A stretch of 64,000 nt of DNA from Gordionus sp. m RMFG-2023 (taxonomy: Eukaryota; Nematomorpha; Gordioida; Chordodea; Parachordodidae): positions 48,771,561 to 48,835,560 of the forward strand of contig NC_088775.1 of NCBI RefSeq assembly GCF_954871325.1. The letters are read 5' to 3'. Positions 33,061 to 44,852 of this stretch are shown here, in pieces. Every line of letters starts with the position of its first letter. Position 1 is the first letter of the stretch. Both the position numbers and the translations under genes were made by a program. The notes beneath the pieces are model-generated. The model saw only the letters and a list, made by a program, of their open reading frames with translations. It was not told the origin of the DNA and did not search any database.

Positions 33061-35269
33061 ATTTTTTCCGACCTTAAATTTCAGAAACGAGATTTATTGT
33101 AATTTTTGCTCCAGTTTTCACACCAATCTTAATTTGTTTCCTTACCTTTGTATATATATATATCCATTTCAGAATCACAAATTCTACCTATTTTGATTCC
33201 AATTATGGTTTAAAAGGATTATATTGCCCAAAAAGACATCTTCGAGCAATTTATAAGTTACTCTGAGTTAACATCATCAACAGAGTTATTAAGAATTGAA
33301 TTCAGCATTAAAACGAAATAATTTAGAAAAAATGAAGACTGCAAAGTATTAATTTTTCGTGAAATATTTTAGTTTATAAAAAAATTTTAATACGCTAATT
33401 AAAAGAAATAAAAAATAAAAATATCTTATATAATCTAAATAAATGACCTAAAAAAACTGATGTGAAAAAGGTTTTAAGTGGCCTTAAATGTTGAAATGAA
33501 AGTAATGAGTGAAATTTAAGCGCAAACGGATAAAGATACCTAATAAAGAAATTTAAAAAATTTAATAAAAGTATTAATTATAAAATTTTACTGCAAAGTC
33601 GATTCGACCCTGCTGGCAAGAGATGCAACTTTTTAATATTGACTGTTCCCGTTTGAATTTCACCGAAAAATTATATCAAATTATTCTTTAAACTAAGTCA
33701 TATATAATATTATTTAAAATAATAATATATGGATCTTTTTACAATTAAAACAAAATATAAACAGCCATAAAGACTTTTCTGGTATACTGGGGTTAAATAA
33801 TTTAAGGAGTTGGTAGTTATTGTGTTATTTTTTTGATTTTTTATATAAGCATGAATGCCAAGTATCGAATCATGAAATAAATGGTATTGGTGCATCAGTG
33901 TTTATATTTCCAGAATTTAAACTAAGAATCATAAGCTTTTCATTACAAAATAAAAGACTATACTTACATCATAACCACATACCAACAAGCCTACACCATA
34001 AGGTCTTCTGCCATATCTCTGGGTGTTTACCTGCATTTCTATATCATATTAAAATGTAATTTTTTTCTCATATTTTTCAATTTATTAAAATTTACTATTG
34101 CAAGCTTTTCTGACTAGTCTTTCGATTGGCATAGGGTTGGTATGATCATAACGAAACATCAAGCATTCATTGAGCATGTATTTGCTAATAAGTCGATTTT
34201 TTAGAATAATGAATACAATATCATTTAAATGAAGATAAACTACTTATTAAGCTTTAAAGATTATTCGATTTACACATTTAAAATCTATGTAAAAAGATGT
34301 TTGTATTGTAGATATTTATGTAACGGATGAAAATAACACATTTTAATATAAAAAAATGTGTAATATTTATAAAAACGAATTATTCGAATTCTCTTTTGAG
34401 ATCTGTCGATTTAACTTCCTGGGCATCCACTTCTCCCTTGGATGATTCCATTCCACATCTTTCTAAAAAAATTATTTACCTAGTCACTTTTTTTGGCAAC
34501 TCTTTGAGAAACTTTTTTAGTCATTTTATTTAAAATATTTTTTATATACCCATAATTCTTATACTTTTACAATGTTTTGTATATAAAATATTTCAGTAAA
34601 TTTTTATCATATGTAAAACCATCTACAATATAAACAACATTGTCTTATGTAATTTTTTTATGTTCATTTATTTAATTTTAGTATTAATAAGGGATCGGTT
34701 GTTTATATTTTATTTTTATATAAATATATTTTTTTAGAAATCTTTTGAAATATTTATAAATTATTTTTAAAAATTATGTAGGAATCTTTTAAATAAGTTG
34801 TAAAAGATTTTTGATTGCCCCGGTAATGATTAAAAAATATATTGCCTTCCGAGTTTTAAATAGTTTATTGACTTGTGGTTAGGGTATCCAAATATATTTT
34901 TTCTGTACAAAATTTTATCTCAGATATAATCAATTAAAAAGAACAAATTATTTCCACCATCGAGTCCATCTCTCGCGTTTTGATGATCCTGATGACAGAT
35001 CCATCGACAACCAGTGACGGAATTTAAAGGAAAACTGTAAAATATATGGGGATAAAGATAATATTAATTAATATCTACTTTTTTGAAAAATATGGATTAA
35101 TACTTCGTTTTAATATTTTTATATATTTCATTAATGAGTGTATAAATTTTAATACTATATTTCGATTTAATGAATAAAATTGTCAATTTATTTTCTATAC
35201 CAATATATTTTATCTTCTTTCATCATGAATTTAATTGATAATACCAAAAATTTACACTACCTATCATAG
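33061..35269. other. Unassigned DNA, possible coding scrap near 34400
   Basis: Mostly low-complexity AT. At about 34390-34480 the minus strand reads ERCGMESSKGEVDAQEVKST, unusually hydrophilic and GC-richer than its surroundings, as a real exon might be. It cannot be assigned. A segment at about 33840-34060 is open on the plus strand without recognisable motif. Confidence 0.3.
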
Positions 35270-35439
35270 CCTACCCTCAGTGGCGATCCCCCTTCCCCAA
35301 TGAAAAATTTTTCCATTTTAAATTTACTATTTCAAAAACAACGAATTCATATCTATAATTCAGGATAAATTTAAAACATTTCTAGAAAAATTTTAAACAT
35401 AAATTTAAGCTCATTCAATTGGTCACTTGCTCAGCTACT

Positions 35440-36375
35440 TTCTAAACTAGGTGGTTTAGATTTTTTGCCACTCAATCTTTTATACTTAACATCATTCGTA
35501 TCATCTATATTATTAAACATTTCTATGATTTCTGGCTTCATATGCCCTGCTGATCGTTTTTTAGATGACGCAATTGACAAATGGAAGGCAAATATACCCA
35601 TTAACACTGACTTACCATCAATCATCACACACAAAAATTTTTCACACCCTTAATCTCGAAATAAACAGATATATCAGTCAATCCACCTTTAGATTGCATT
35701 CAACTCCTTCAATTATGTGACAGACTTGGTGGTCATGAATGGTTAGAATCACTCCCTAGTCGTAACCTTGGTAATCTCTTATCAGATGAACAACTGAGAG
35801 TAATTATTGGTTTATGCTTAGGTTATGACATCGTACAGCCTCATGCTTGCATCAAATGCAAATCACCCGTCGATTCAAAGGGTAAGCATGGCCTTAATTG
35901 TATATGTCAAGGTCGACACCAACGCCACATAGCAGTAAACCATGTAATAAATAGAAGCCCAACAGCTGCCCACATTCCGAACAATCTGAACCAACAAACA
36001 TATCTCAAGTAGATGGCTTAAGGCATGATGGTATGACAACCATAACTTGGGCCCTCGGCAAATCACTTATATGGGATTACACATGTGTCTCGTCATTCCC
36101 CTCAAACATAAATATCAATCTAATAATACAGGCAAAAATTAAAAAGACCAACAAATATAAAAATTTTAAAAACTTTATATTCACTCCAGTAGTGACCTCT
36201 ACGAACGGGCATTTTACGTCATCAATATTTAAGTTTTTAAAAAATCTAGGAAATAAAATACGGCTTTTTCAAATGAACCCAGAGAATTTCTTTATATTCG
36301 CCAAAAAATTCAAATTGAAATTTTTAGACACAATTATGGTTCTTTTTGGAGACTTAATTATAGAATTTTATTTTT
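35440..36375 (+). pseudogene. LINE C-terminal fragment with nuclease-like motif
   Basis: It is the same LINE type as 25880-28640, here on the plus strand. The order is DDAIDKWKANIP (about 35565), then LGYDIVQPHACIKCKSPVDS (about 35820-35878), a Cys motif CIKC...C..., then DGLRHDGMTTITW...LIWDYTCV (about 36010-36090) and a tail KIKKTNKYKNFKNF. The RT is missing, as in 5' truncation. The Pro of the usual R-P-D-G is His here and Gln in the other copy. Stops separate the blocks. Confidence 0.7.
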
Positions 36376-36499
36376 AATTATATATTTAGACATTATAATT
36401 TTTAACTATGATTATGTAAAATTTGAGCAATAAAAAATTAGTTTTATAATTGATAATAAATGCTTGAAATTTAAATATTTACTATTTTTATGTTTATAA

Positions 36500-36752
36500 T
36501 TTATTATCTAATATATATAATCGTCGTAATTAAGAAATAAACGTTTTCGTATAATCTTAATTTTAATTTTTTCTATCAACTTTCCTATCATCTTAATGTT
36601 CAATAAATCGAAGGAGACTATATATCTCTCTAATGTTAAATTATTTTTTTTTAAATGAAAGCTTTTTTAAAAAAATTTTCTTATACATCAACGAGATTCG
36701 AACCATTGACTTAACGTTCGATAGGCAAACGTTCTTTCCAGTCACCCTTCTT
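36500..36752 (-). mobile_element. tRNA-derived SINE, copy 1
   Basis: On the minus strand a tRNA-like head carries box B GGTTCGAATCTC (about 36692-36704) and an upstream stretch that could serve as box A. Next comes a body with TATATAGTCTCCTTCGA, ATACGAAAACG and a closing GATTATATATATTAGAT. The same body follows a different-looking tRNA head at 56484-56655. A shared head-plus-body module at two unrelated sites is what defines a SINE. The head itself is too degenerate to be a working tRNA. Confidence 0.65.
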
Positions 36753-36819
36753 ATATATTAAATTTTGAAAAACAATTCTTCTTATATATGAAACTTTATT
36801 ATGATAAAGTAATTTAAAT

Positions 36820-37750
36820 ATTTTTATTTGAAGCTCCAGGCTTGAAAAAAATTTTAAAATTATATCGATTGGGGTTTGAGAAAAATTTTTTAAAATTATA
36901 ATGGGTCGGGCTAGGCTTGGAAAATATTTTTATAAATTATATTGAGCTACGCTTGGGGAAAATTTTTCAAATTGTTATCTGCTTGGACCCTTGGGAATTT
37001 TTTTTATTAGTAACTATGGATCAGACATAGACCTAAAACAAACAAGGCACATAAAATCTGATTTTTAAATCATTATGATTTTTTAAAATATTTTATTCCA
37101 GTTCTCATCTCAACTACCAAAATTATTATGATCTTTGGTTGGGGTTGGGGAAATTTTTTCAAAATTATTATGGCCGACCTTGCTTGGGAATTTTTCAATA
37201 TTAAATATTAGGCATAGATGATAAATAATATTTTAATAAATAATATTGATATGGGTATCAAGTAAAAGCTTTAAATATATTTTGAACAAATAATATTGAT
37301 ATGGGTATCAAGTAAAAGCTTTAAATATATTTTGACTCAAAATAGAGCATATAGTTTTAATGGATTGGACTGGCCTGAAGGTGGGAGGGGGTTATAAATA
37401 ATAAATTGGATATTATTTTTAAATAACAGGCAACTATCATAAAAGTAAGGAGAAAATTGTCATTCCCCGTAATTTTTGACGGCTTAGCAATGCTGACTAA
37501 CGGGAGCTCTGGTACTCATAGTTATATATTTTTTATTTTGCCCTTCAAGAAAGACGGGTCATCATACTTTTCTCCCTTATTCGATGATAGATGAATAAGA
37601 AATTAAGAATAGAGGTGTGGTGATTCACAAATTTACCTCTTTTTCGCCTAAATTTTAATATTTTTACAAAATATATTAATAAAGTATATTTAGTATCATA
37701 TACACAAACTAATTACCCCTCAACCCCGTCATTCTTGACGGTGTAATAAA
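36820..37750. repeat. Repeat related to the inverted-repeat element at 55478
   Basis: The right end (about 37630-37745), from ACCTCTTTTTCGCC to CAACCCCGTCATTCTTGACG, matches both ends of 55478-56420. The body has the same GGCTTGGGAAAATTTTT-type repeats. A direct duplication of about 60 bases around GATATGGGTATCAAGTAA lies at about 37240-37335. The left terminus was not found. Confidence 0.5.
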
Positions 37751-37949
37751 TGAAAGTCTTAAAAGAATAATAATAATTAAATATATATAACCATAACGTT
37801 ATTGCATAATTATAAATAATATAATAATAATTATACAGTGAAAACATAATAAAATTAAAAATTTAAAAGAAAAATTAAAAGAAAAATTAAAAAGAAAATA
37901 AAAAAGATTAAAAATTAAGAAATTTAAAACGAAAAATAAAATGTGAATA

Positions 37950-38206
37950 AGGGTGCATTCACAGTAGAGAGCGACAGCGACACGACAAACACGACACGAC
38001 ATTAAGCGACAGAGCAGCTGATGTGTCGTAAGCGACATAGCATTCATAGTAGTAGGAGGCAAACATATTTTTATTTTTTTAAAAAAATGGTGTGAATTAC
38101 AACTTTAAAATTAATCCTCTTATATCGAGCAATGAAAAGACGCAGAAAAAATAACCTAAATGTTAGAAAAGAAGAGGAGGATCGCTCTCTACTGTGAATG
38201 CACCCT
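37950..38206. mobile_element. Deletion derivative of the adjacent Harbinger
   Basis: It has the same 26-bp termini as the Harbinger next door (AGGGTGCATTCACAGTAGAG). Its interior is the reverse complement of that element's right end, including the first 16 codons of the transposase (MKRRRKNNLNVRKEEE). It then joins abruptly to the opposite terminus. So a 257-bp MITE arose by one internal deletion of about 2.5 kb. Confidence 0.85.
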
Positions 38207-38461
38207 TAGACTATGTAAATAAGATGAAAACGCGTTATAATTGTAGATTTTTCATACTTTAAGGGATTAACAATTGGAGTTAGGGTGCATTCACAGTAGA
38301 GAGCGACAGCGACACGACAAAATACAAATATGTGTAAATACCAATGACTATTCATAGTGAGCTTTTGCGACGCGACACGACAATCCCGCCAAATTTGTCG
38401 CATTAAACATAAAAATCACATTACAAAACATTTTGTTATTTTCAAAGCGACAAACTATAAT

Positions 38462-39344
38462 ATGGCCAAAATACAAAATTTGCAAGTAAATTTTTGATTA
38501 TAAAAATATCATATATATATTTTTTAGGATATAAATAAAGAAGAGTTGATCAACTCTGTTAGATTTTACCCTTGTCTTTATGACAAAAGATCAATTGGGT
38601 ATAAAAATACCCAGAAAAATAATTACATATGGAAATCTATAGCAGCAGAAAATAGTATTGAGACAGATAATTAAAGATTATATTAATTTAAAATATTCTT
38701 CTTTTACAGTAGAGATAGCTAAATCTACATGGAAGAATCTAAGAGATTCTTTTTTGAGGGAACATAAAAAGTTGAAATGTTTAAAAAGGGGGTCAGGGGC
38801 TGATCACAGTCCTACCTGGAAATTTTATAATAATTTAACTTTTTTGATTCCCACTATAGAATCTGGGAAACAATACACCAACCTGAAAAAAATAAAACCT
38901 CTTATACCTAATATTGGTGAAGCAAACATTGCTAGAGCAATGTTTGAACAGATGAGTGGAAATTTCCAATATGAAGATGGTAAATATACTAATTTTTGTT
39001 AAAATTTTTATTATTATATAGCTGTTGAAATTGAATGTGTAGAGACTAGTCAGAGTCAATCTACAGATGTTAGGAAAATATTTTATATAAATAATAATAT
39101 TATATATTTAGCATCACCATCAACTAGTGAATCTTATGTACCTGGCAAAAAGTTAATTAAAAAGAGAGATATTGATCAAGGTAATTTGCATTTGTAAATA
39201 TATTATTATTTTAAACTAGATTTATTTGAGCAAGTTCTTGAAATTGAAAGAATAAAAGAAAGCAGAAAATCAACAAATTATTGGATCAATGTGATGCTTG
39301 AGCAGACCCTGGCAAAAAGATCAGATAGTGGAAAGAAAAATTAA
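38462..39344 (+). CDS. Harbinger MADF-domain protein (spliced, open)
   Basis: This accessory protein of PIF/Harbinger elements is known to bind DNA and help the transposase enter the nucleus. Five exons can be read: 38462-38485, 38528-38654, 38710-38979, 39022-39180 and 39220-39344. Every intron (39-55 bases) has GT..AG borders and each junction keeps phase, giving about 234 residues ending in a double stop. The MADF domain covers roughly residues 12-100: INSVRFYPCLYDKRS, NNYIWKSIAAEN, STWKNLRDSFLREHKKLK and PTWKFYNNLTFL. The Lys/Arg-rich C-terminus ends QTLAKRSDSGKKN. The exon 4 segment around 39069-39110 reads through in frame and may hide another intron. The start ATG is the first in the frame. 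No break was seen, so this gene may still be functional. Confidence 0.8.
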
Positions 39345-39678
39345 TAAGAATTATTTGTGACATTTTGTTAAATTTTGATGGTGATGTAGAATAATATTGC
39401 TTATTTATTATATTAATAAAATTTAATCTCACAATATACTTTCTTTTTAATAATTATCATAAACTCTTGGATCAATGTTTTGCAACATATTTATTATATT
39501 AATAAAATTTAATCTCACAATATACTTTCTTTTTAATAATTATCATAAACTCTTGGATCAATGTTTTGCTGCATATTTATTATATTAATAAAATTTAATT
39601 TCACAAGATATTTTTTTTTATTAAATAAATAATTACAAATCATAAAAATAGTTTTTTTAAATATATTTGATAATAGAG

Positions 39679-40862
39679 TTATAATTGCCATAATTTGTTA
39701 CTATAAAAATATTCAGAAAAGGCATCTCTGATATCTTTAGAAACCTTTGAGGGGTTTTTTATAGATTGATGATTCCATAAATAATTATTTTGTTTAGGAT
39801 CTTGAGTATTCTTGGGGCGGAGATCTACGTTTTCTTTATCAATCACCAAATTGTGTAATAGTGCACAAGTTTTGATAATTAATTCACTGTTGGTAATATT
39901 CGTATCCAAGGCTCGATTCAGAATTCGCCATTTAGATGCTAATATCCCGAAGGTGCATTCTACCATTCTTCTTGCACTTGAAAGACGATAATTAAAATTT
40001 TTTTGAATGTGTGATAATTTATTTTTATAAGGTTTCATAATATAATATTTTAGAGGGTAGGCATCATCTGCAACAAAAACATGTGGCAGAATAATATTTG
40101 AATTTGGTAATTTTTTAGGAGGTGGAATATCTATGTCTCCATTCTCAATCATTTTTGATAATAAAGAATTGGAGTACACACCTCCATCTGATTCACTGAT
40201 ATAACTGCCTACAGCTATTACCATGAATCTACCTCTACCATCAACTAAAGCTTGTAGGATTATGGAAAAATATTGTTTATAATTATAATATAAGCTCCCA
40301 GATTTAGCAGGATTTCTAATTTCAATGTGCTTGCCATCAATGGCTCCAACACAATTTGGGAAGTTCCAAGACTTCTCAAATTGATCAGCGATTATTTTCA
40401 AATCATTTAAATTTGGTGGTTTTAAATGAATATTTTCAAGTACTTCAAATATGGCAGTACATGTTGTGATAATTATTAGTTGAATTGTTAATATTCCCAT
40501 TTTATAAGAATATGCTAAGCTAGGATAGCTACACCCTGTTCCCAAATATCTAGCAATTTTGATTATATAAAATAAATAATATAAACCTTAGTGTTATATC
40601 ATCAATTTTTCCTCTACTGATGTAGGATTTTTAAAAAAATTGGTTTTTTTTACCACTATTCTTGATTTAATATGGCTTAAAATATAATAAAAGGTTTTCT
40701 AAATACAAAATTTAAATTTAGAATAAACAATGAAATATATACTTTAGTTAATCTCATATAGTTATAAATTTCAGGATTGTTTAAAAGTTTGGGGAAAAGT
40801 ATGGCGAACTCACCCTCCTCTTCTTTTCTAACATTTAGGTTATTTTTTCTGCGTCTTTTCAT
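39679..40862 (-). CDS. Harbinger DDE transposase (DDE_4 type), one apparent break
   Basis: It cuts and pastes the element through an RNase H-fold nuclease. Three exons are inferred on the minus strand: 40862-40743, 40698-40587 and 40549-39679, with GT..AG introns of 44 and 37 bases. The catalytic triad is present: Asp in CVGAIDGKH (about 40336), Asp in VFVADDAYPL (about 40060-40080) and Glu in RRMVECTFG (about 39958). Exon 1 gives LLNNPEIYNYMRLTK and exon 2 gives KTFYYILSHIKSRIVVKK then SVEEKLMI, both typical of the family N-terminus. The reading into TLRYLGTGCSYPS needs two bases fewer than are present at the end of exon 2, so a TA insertion seems to break the frame. The final exon is open for about 290 codons. 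Confidence 0.85.
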
Positions 40863-41089
40863 TGCTCGATATAAAAGGATTAATTTTAAAGTTGTAATTC
40901 ACACCATTTTTTAAAAAAAATAAAAATATGTTTGCCGCCTACTACTATGAATGCTATGTCGCTTACGACACATCAGCTGCTCTGTGTCGTGTCGCTCTCT
41001 ACTGTGAATGCACCCTAAGACTTAAATAATTTTAATAAAACATTATCTTTGTTTGAAACAGTCAAGCAGATAACCTATACCTACTACTA

Positions 41090-42790
41090 CATAGGAAAAT
41101 TTTCCTGATAAAGGTATAGATATATATTTTATTTCTTAGTAAGGTATTAATTTTATATAGTTCAATCACCAACATATCTACCCATCTCAAATTTAGAAGA
41201 TGAGGCTCATCGACTTCCTGATAAAGGTATAAATTTATATTTTGTTCTTAGTAAGGAAATATTTTTATATTACATAGTTCAATCACCAACATATCAACCC
41301 ATCTCAAATTTAGAAGAGGAGGTTCATCATCTTCAAGATAAAAGTATGGATTTTTATTTTGTTTATATTTATTGAAATTATATTATTTATTTTTTGGAAT
41401 CTTTATATTTCTCCCAAAGAATTTATATTTATCCTACCCTGCAAATTTAATAGTGTGACCTAGCAAATTGTTATTCAGTTTTTTAAACAAACTCACAATA
41501 AAGTTGTTTTTTGATTAGTGCCAAGAGATAATTGGGTTTATTATAGTACAACAGTTCATATTGAAAGCTATAAAATTTAATTTAAAAAATTATAGACAAC
41601 TTTTGTCAAAATTTTGCAACCTATGTACACCACAATTTCCATAATGTAAATTTGAAAATATTTGGGAGGATGGGAATGGTTATAAATTTCCAGTGTCATT
41701 AAATATGAGAAATTTGACATTCCAATTATCATGGCTAAAAAGATATAAGTGGCTTGCCTACTATGCAATAAAGCAAGAAACTTTTTGTAAGGTGTGCATC
41801 ATTATTTCACTAAGATATGCTGGAAAATGGTTGCAAAAGCTTAAAACATTGGTATGTACCAGGTAGACCAGGTGGAAAAATTACTTAGAAAATTTTGATT
41901 TTCATCAACAAAATAATATCATATAAATTCATGTGAAATATTTGACAATTTAAAAGCAATATCAAATTGTAAAAAAATATCAATATCCAAAGTTTTGAAC
42001 AAACAAAAATTTAAACAAGTTACAAATGATAGAAAAGGGATAATGATAATTATTGATGTTATAATTTGGCTAGGAGGCATGGCTTAGCATTAAGAGCTCA
42101 TGTAATATCTACTGGCCCCTTAACACATATATTCTTCTCATAATAAAGGGAATTTCAAGGAAATGTTGAAACTTTTATGAATAATAATGATAACTATATA
42201 AAGCTTTTTGAAAGCTCTGCTAAAAATGCCACCTACCTTAGTCCAAGTATTCAAAATAGCCATATGAAATACAAAAGTAAAGCTCACCATTTTAATGTTT
42301 TGGTGCATGAGACTTCGGATGTTGGTAATATAGAGCAATTATCCATAGCAGTAAGGTTTATTGATATGGAATCAGGTGATTTCAAAATGAAGAAACTCTT
42401 TGTTCAATTATTGACTTAAATGACTCTGAATCAGAGACGATAGCCAAAGAAATTTTAACATTAGACCGATTTAAATTTAAATATAATGAGATGCCAAGGA
42501 TATGATGGAGCTCCCTCGATGAGTGGTCAAGTTAAAGGGGTGAAGTCAAGAATTAGAGAGCTTTATAGCACAGCTCTATATGTTCACTGTGGTTCATATT
42601 GCCTAAATTGATTGAGGCATGATTCGAGACAATAACAGTTTAGGTAAAAATATTTCTTTAATTGAAATTTATTAGATTTTATCATATATTATAGATATCT
42701 TTTTATAATTCAAATATATTTTTCAAAATTTAGAAACAATATCGTTGATTTGTGACGTTTTTACTCCACCCAAGAAGAGGCAGCTTTTTA
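41090..42790 (+). pseudogene. ZMYM1-type hAT transposase, N-terminal two-thirds
   Basis: This is the transposase of the 35278-46884 element. A TTF-type zinc-finger block reads FQLSWLKRYKWLAYY then QETFCKVC (about 41715-41800). The DUF4371 region reads NFKEMLKLL (about 42150), ESSAKNATYLSPSIQN (about 42210-42260), FNVLVHETSDVGNIEQLSIA (about 42290-42350), GYDGAPSMSGQVKGVKSRI (about 42500-42555) and ALYVHCGSY (about 42575). FTPPKKRQLF follows at about 42755. The region upstream holds a 117-bp tandem duplication (about 41105-41345) encoding VQSPTY.PISNLE twice. Stops and frame changes are frequent. Confidence 0.8.
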
Positions 42791-42804
42791 TCCGAACGTT
42801 AAAT

Positions 42805-43243
42805 GATATTAGGGATCCAAACCGAAATGAATATCTCGAATAAAAATAAAGGTTCAGTCGGTTCGCAAAAAATAAAAATATCGGTTCGGTTCGAACCTCT
42901 AAAAACCGTTTTGAACACTTTTGTATTCAAACCATTCGAATTATGTATACATAAATTTATTTCATAATTAAAATAAAAAACACATATATAAAACCTTCTT
43001 TTTATTAATTGCACATTATAAAATAATATATAATTTATAAATATAAATGATTAATTTTAATATGAACAATTACTTAAAAAATTTTATTAAGTCGCACAAT
43101 TAATATATTTTCAAAATTCGTCTCACTTAAATTACATCTATAAGGAGATAATATAAATTTAATTGTTGAAAAACATCTTTTCTCATTAACTTAAGTAGCC
43201 GGCAGCGGCACTGCCAGTATGATATCAGATTTGATGTCATTTA
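42805..43243. repeat. GGTTCGGTTCG-rich element, borders unclear
   Basis: CGGTTCG-type words recur at about 42850-42960 (AGTCGGTTCG, TCGGTTCGGTTCGAACC) in an otherwise AT-rich context, as at the ends of some small transposons. It interrupts the hAT gene at about 42800. GGCAGCGGCACTGCC (43201-43215) forms a short hairpin. Confidence 0.4.
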
Positions 43244-44639
43244 TAGTGCTGTAAACATTTCTAAAAAAATCGAACGCGTTCAACGTTCATGTTCAAAAAA
43301 AAGGAACGCGTTCACGTTCACGAACGCGTTCATGTTCATAAAACCGTTCAAAATTTTATAAATTTTTTAAATTTAATTTAATATAAATAAACTTATATTT
43401 TTTAATACAATATATTTTAGCCATGTTAAAAATTAATATAGTTTTATTTTGATAATATAATTATAAATAAAATATAATATAGCGAATTAAAAGATATTTT
43501 TATTTATAAAAAATTTTTCTTATTAAATTTTAATAAACAATTGTTTTCAAAATATTTAACGGCATTAGCTAAACTAAAAACGCGCTCTATAGGGGCAGAT
43601 GAGGGGATTGCGGTATTATACTTAATAAACAGCTATTATAACGTGGAGAATTAATTAAAAACATATTGTTTTGTTATTTGCAAAAAATTGAGATAAGTTA
43701 TCCTCCTCCAATCCATTCTCTAGTCTCGACAAAAAAAAGGATATCTCGAAATAAACAGTTCTAGTTTTCATAGCATTTTTTTCAATGACGCTTTAAGTTT
43801 ATTTTTAATAGGTTCGTTCTGTGGAAGTTTTATCCATGGCCATTGAAGTTTGAATGCTGGACGTATAATTGCAGAAAGAACATATTGATCCTTATATATA
43901 TGTTCAAATCTTTAAAAAAATAAAATATATGTAACTAATTGAGAGTGATAGGTTTAATACCTTTATTAATCCCATTTAATACGGCGTCTATCAATACCAT
44001 ATTTGAGGCCACTAATTTTTTTAATTTGGTCAAATATCCCAAATGCATTATTTCTTCAAATTTAATGATTTAACTTAATTATATCATATCATATAAAATC
44101 AAATAATTAATATTAAAATCAAATGTCGTTTTAAATTGGAACCTGAAGATTTTGACAATATAATACTTTTTGGCCACATTTTACACTTGGTAAGCATCGG
44201 ATTAGTTCCTTCAATATAGGATGTTAATGTAAAACATTTATCATATTTGGCCATGGTAATGATAATTCATCTGATTTTGGATTTTCAGAATCAGATGATG
44301 AGAATTAAATAATAATATCCATGCTTATGCTAATAAATTAAATTAAAATATAAAAAATATTATTCAAATTAATAAACTATGTGTTAAAAAAATTGAAATG
44401 TGAAAAGGAAATACATAGCCGATTAAAAAATATAAATAATACTTTTTTAAAAAAAATTCGGAAATATTAAATTTTTCAAATAAATAAAAATATTTTTAAA
44501 AATGAACGAACGTTAAATTCGAACGCGGTCGTCTTAATAAAGGAACGCGTTCACGTTCAAAGTTCGTCAAAAATAAAAGGAACGCCGTTCATCATTTTTT
44601 TCAAAAAAACGAACTTCGTATTAGTTATTTATAATACTA
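43244..44639 (-). mobile_element. hAT with TAGTGCTGTAAAC ends, copy 2
   Basis: It is collinear with 31226-32504. The tip TAGTGCTGTAAAC is followed by GAACGCGTTCACGTTC repeats at the left, and the same repeats sit inside the right end. The right tip has diverged (ATAATACTA). A transposase C-terminal scrap lies on the minus strand at about 43560-43640 (KYNTAIPSSAPIERVFSLAN). It is nested in the 11.6-kb hAT. Confidence 0.7.
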
Positions 44640-44852
44640 TATGTAAATAATTTATATATTGGAATTAATTTTTCTCTAGGCATATAATTTATAGGCTTAA
44701 AATATTTTAAAAAATTTGTAAAATGGCAATATACAAAAGTTTATAAAAAATATGACTGACACTTATCAATCAAATGTAATCTTTAAAACAATTCGAATAT
44801 AATTAAAATTTTTGCATTATATTAGTAATAACTTACACATTATTTTATAAGC

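Larger units (their letters stand above)
38282..41016. mobile_element. PIF/Harbinger transposon with two convergent genes
   Basis: The terminal inverted repeats AGGGTGCATTCACAGTAGAG extend about 26 bp and are then imperfect (GCGACACGACA repeats). A plus-strand MADF gene (38462-39344) and a minus-strand DDE transposase (39679-40862) converge, the usual Harbinger layout. The flanks read TTA on the left and TAA on the right if the tips are taken as GGGTGC, so a direct 3-bp duplication is not shown. About 130 bases around TTTATTATATTAATAAAAT are repeated in tandem between the genes (39400-39600). It lies inside the hAT at 35278. Confidence 0.9.

Noticed and set aside
36680-36752. Functional tRNA gene (GGTTCGAATC box on the minus strand)
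   Set aside because: The T stem has a mismatch and bulge and the acceptor ends do not pair. The body is shared with 56484-56655, so it is a SINE head.
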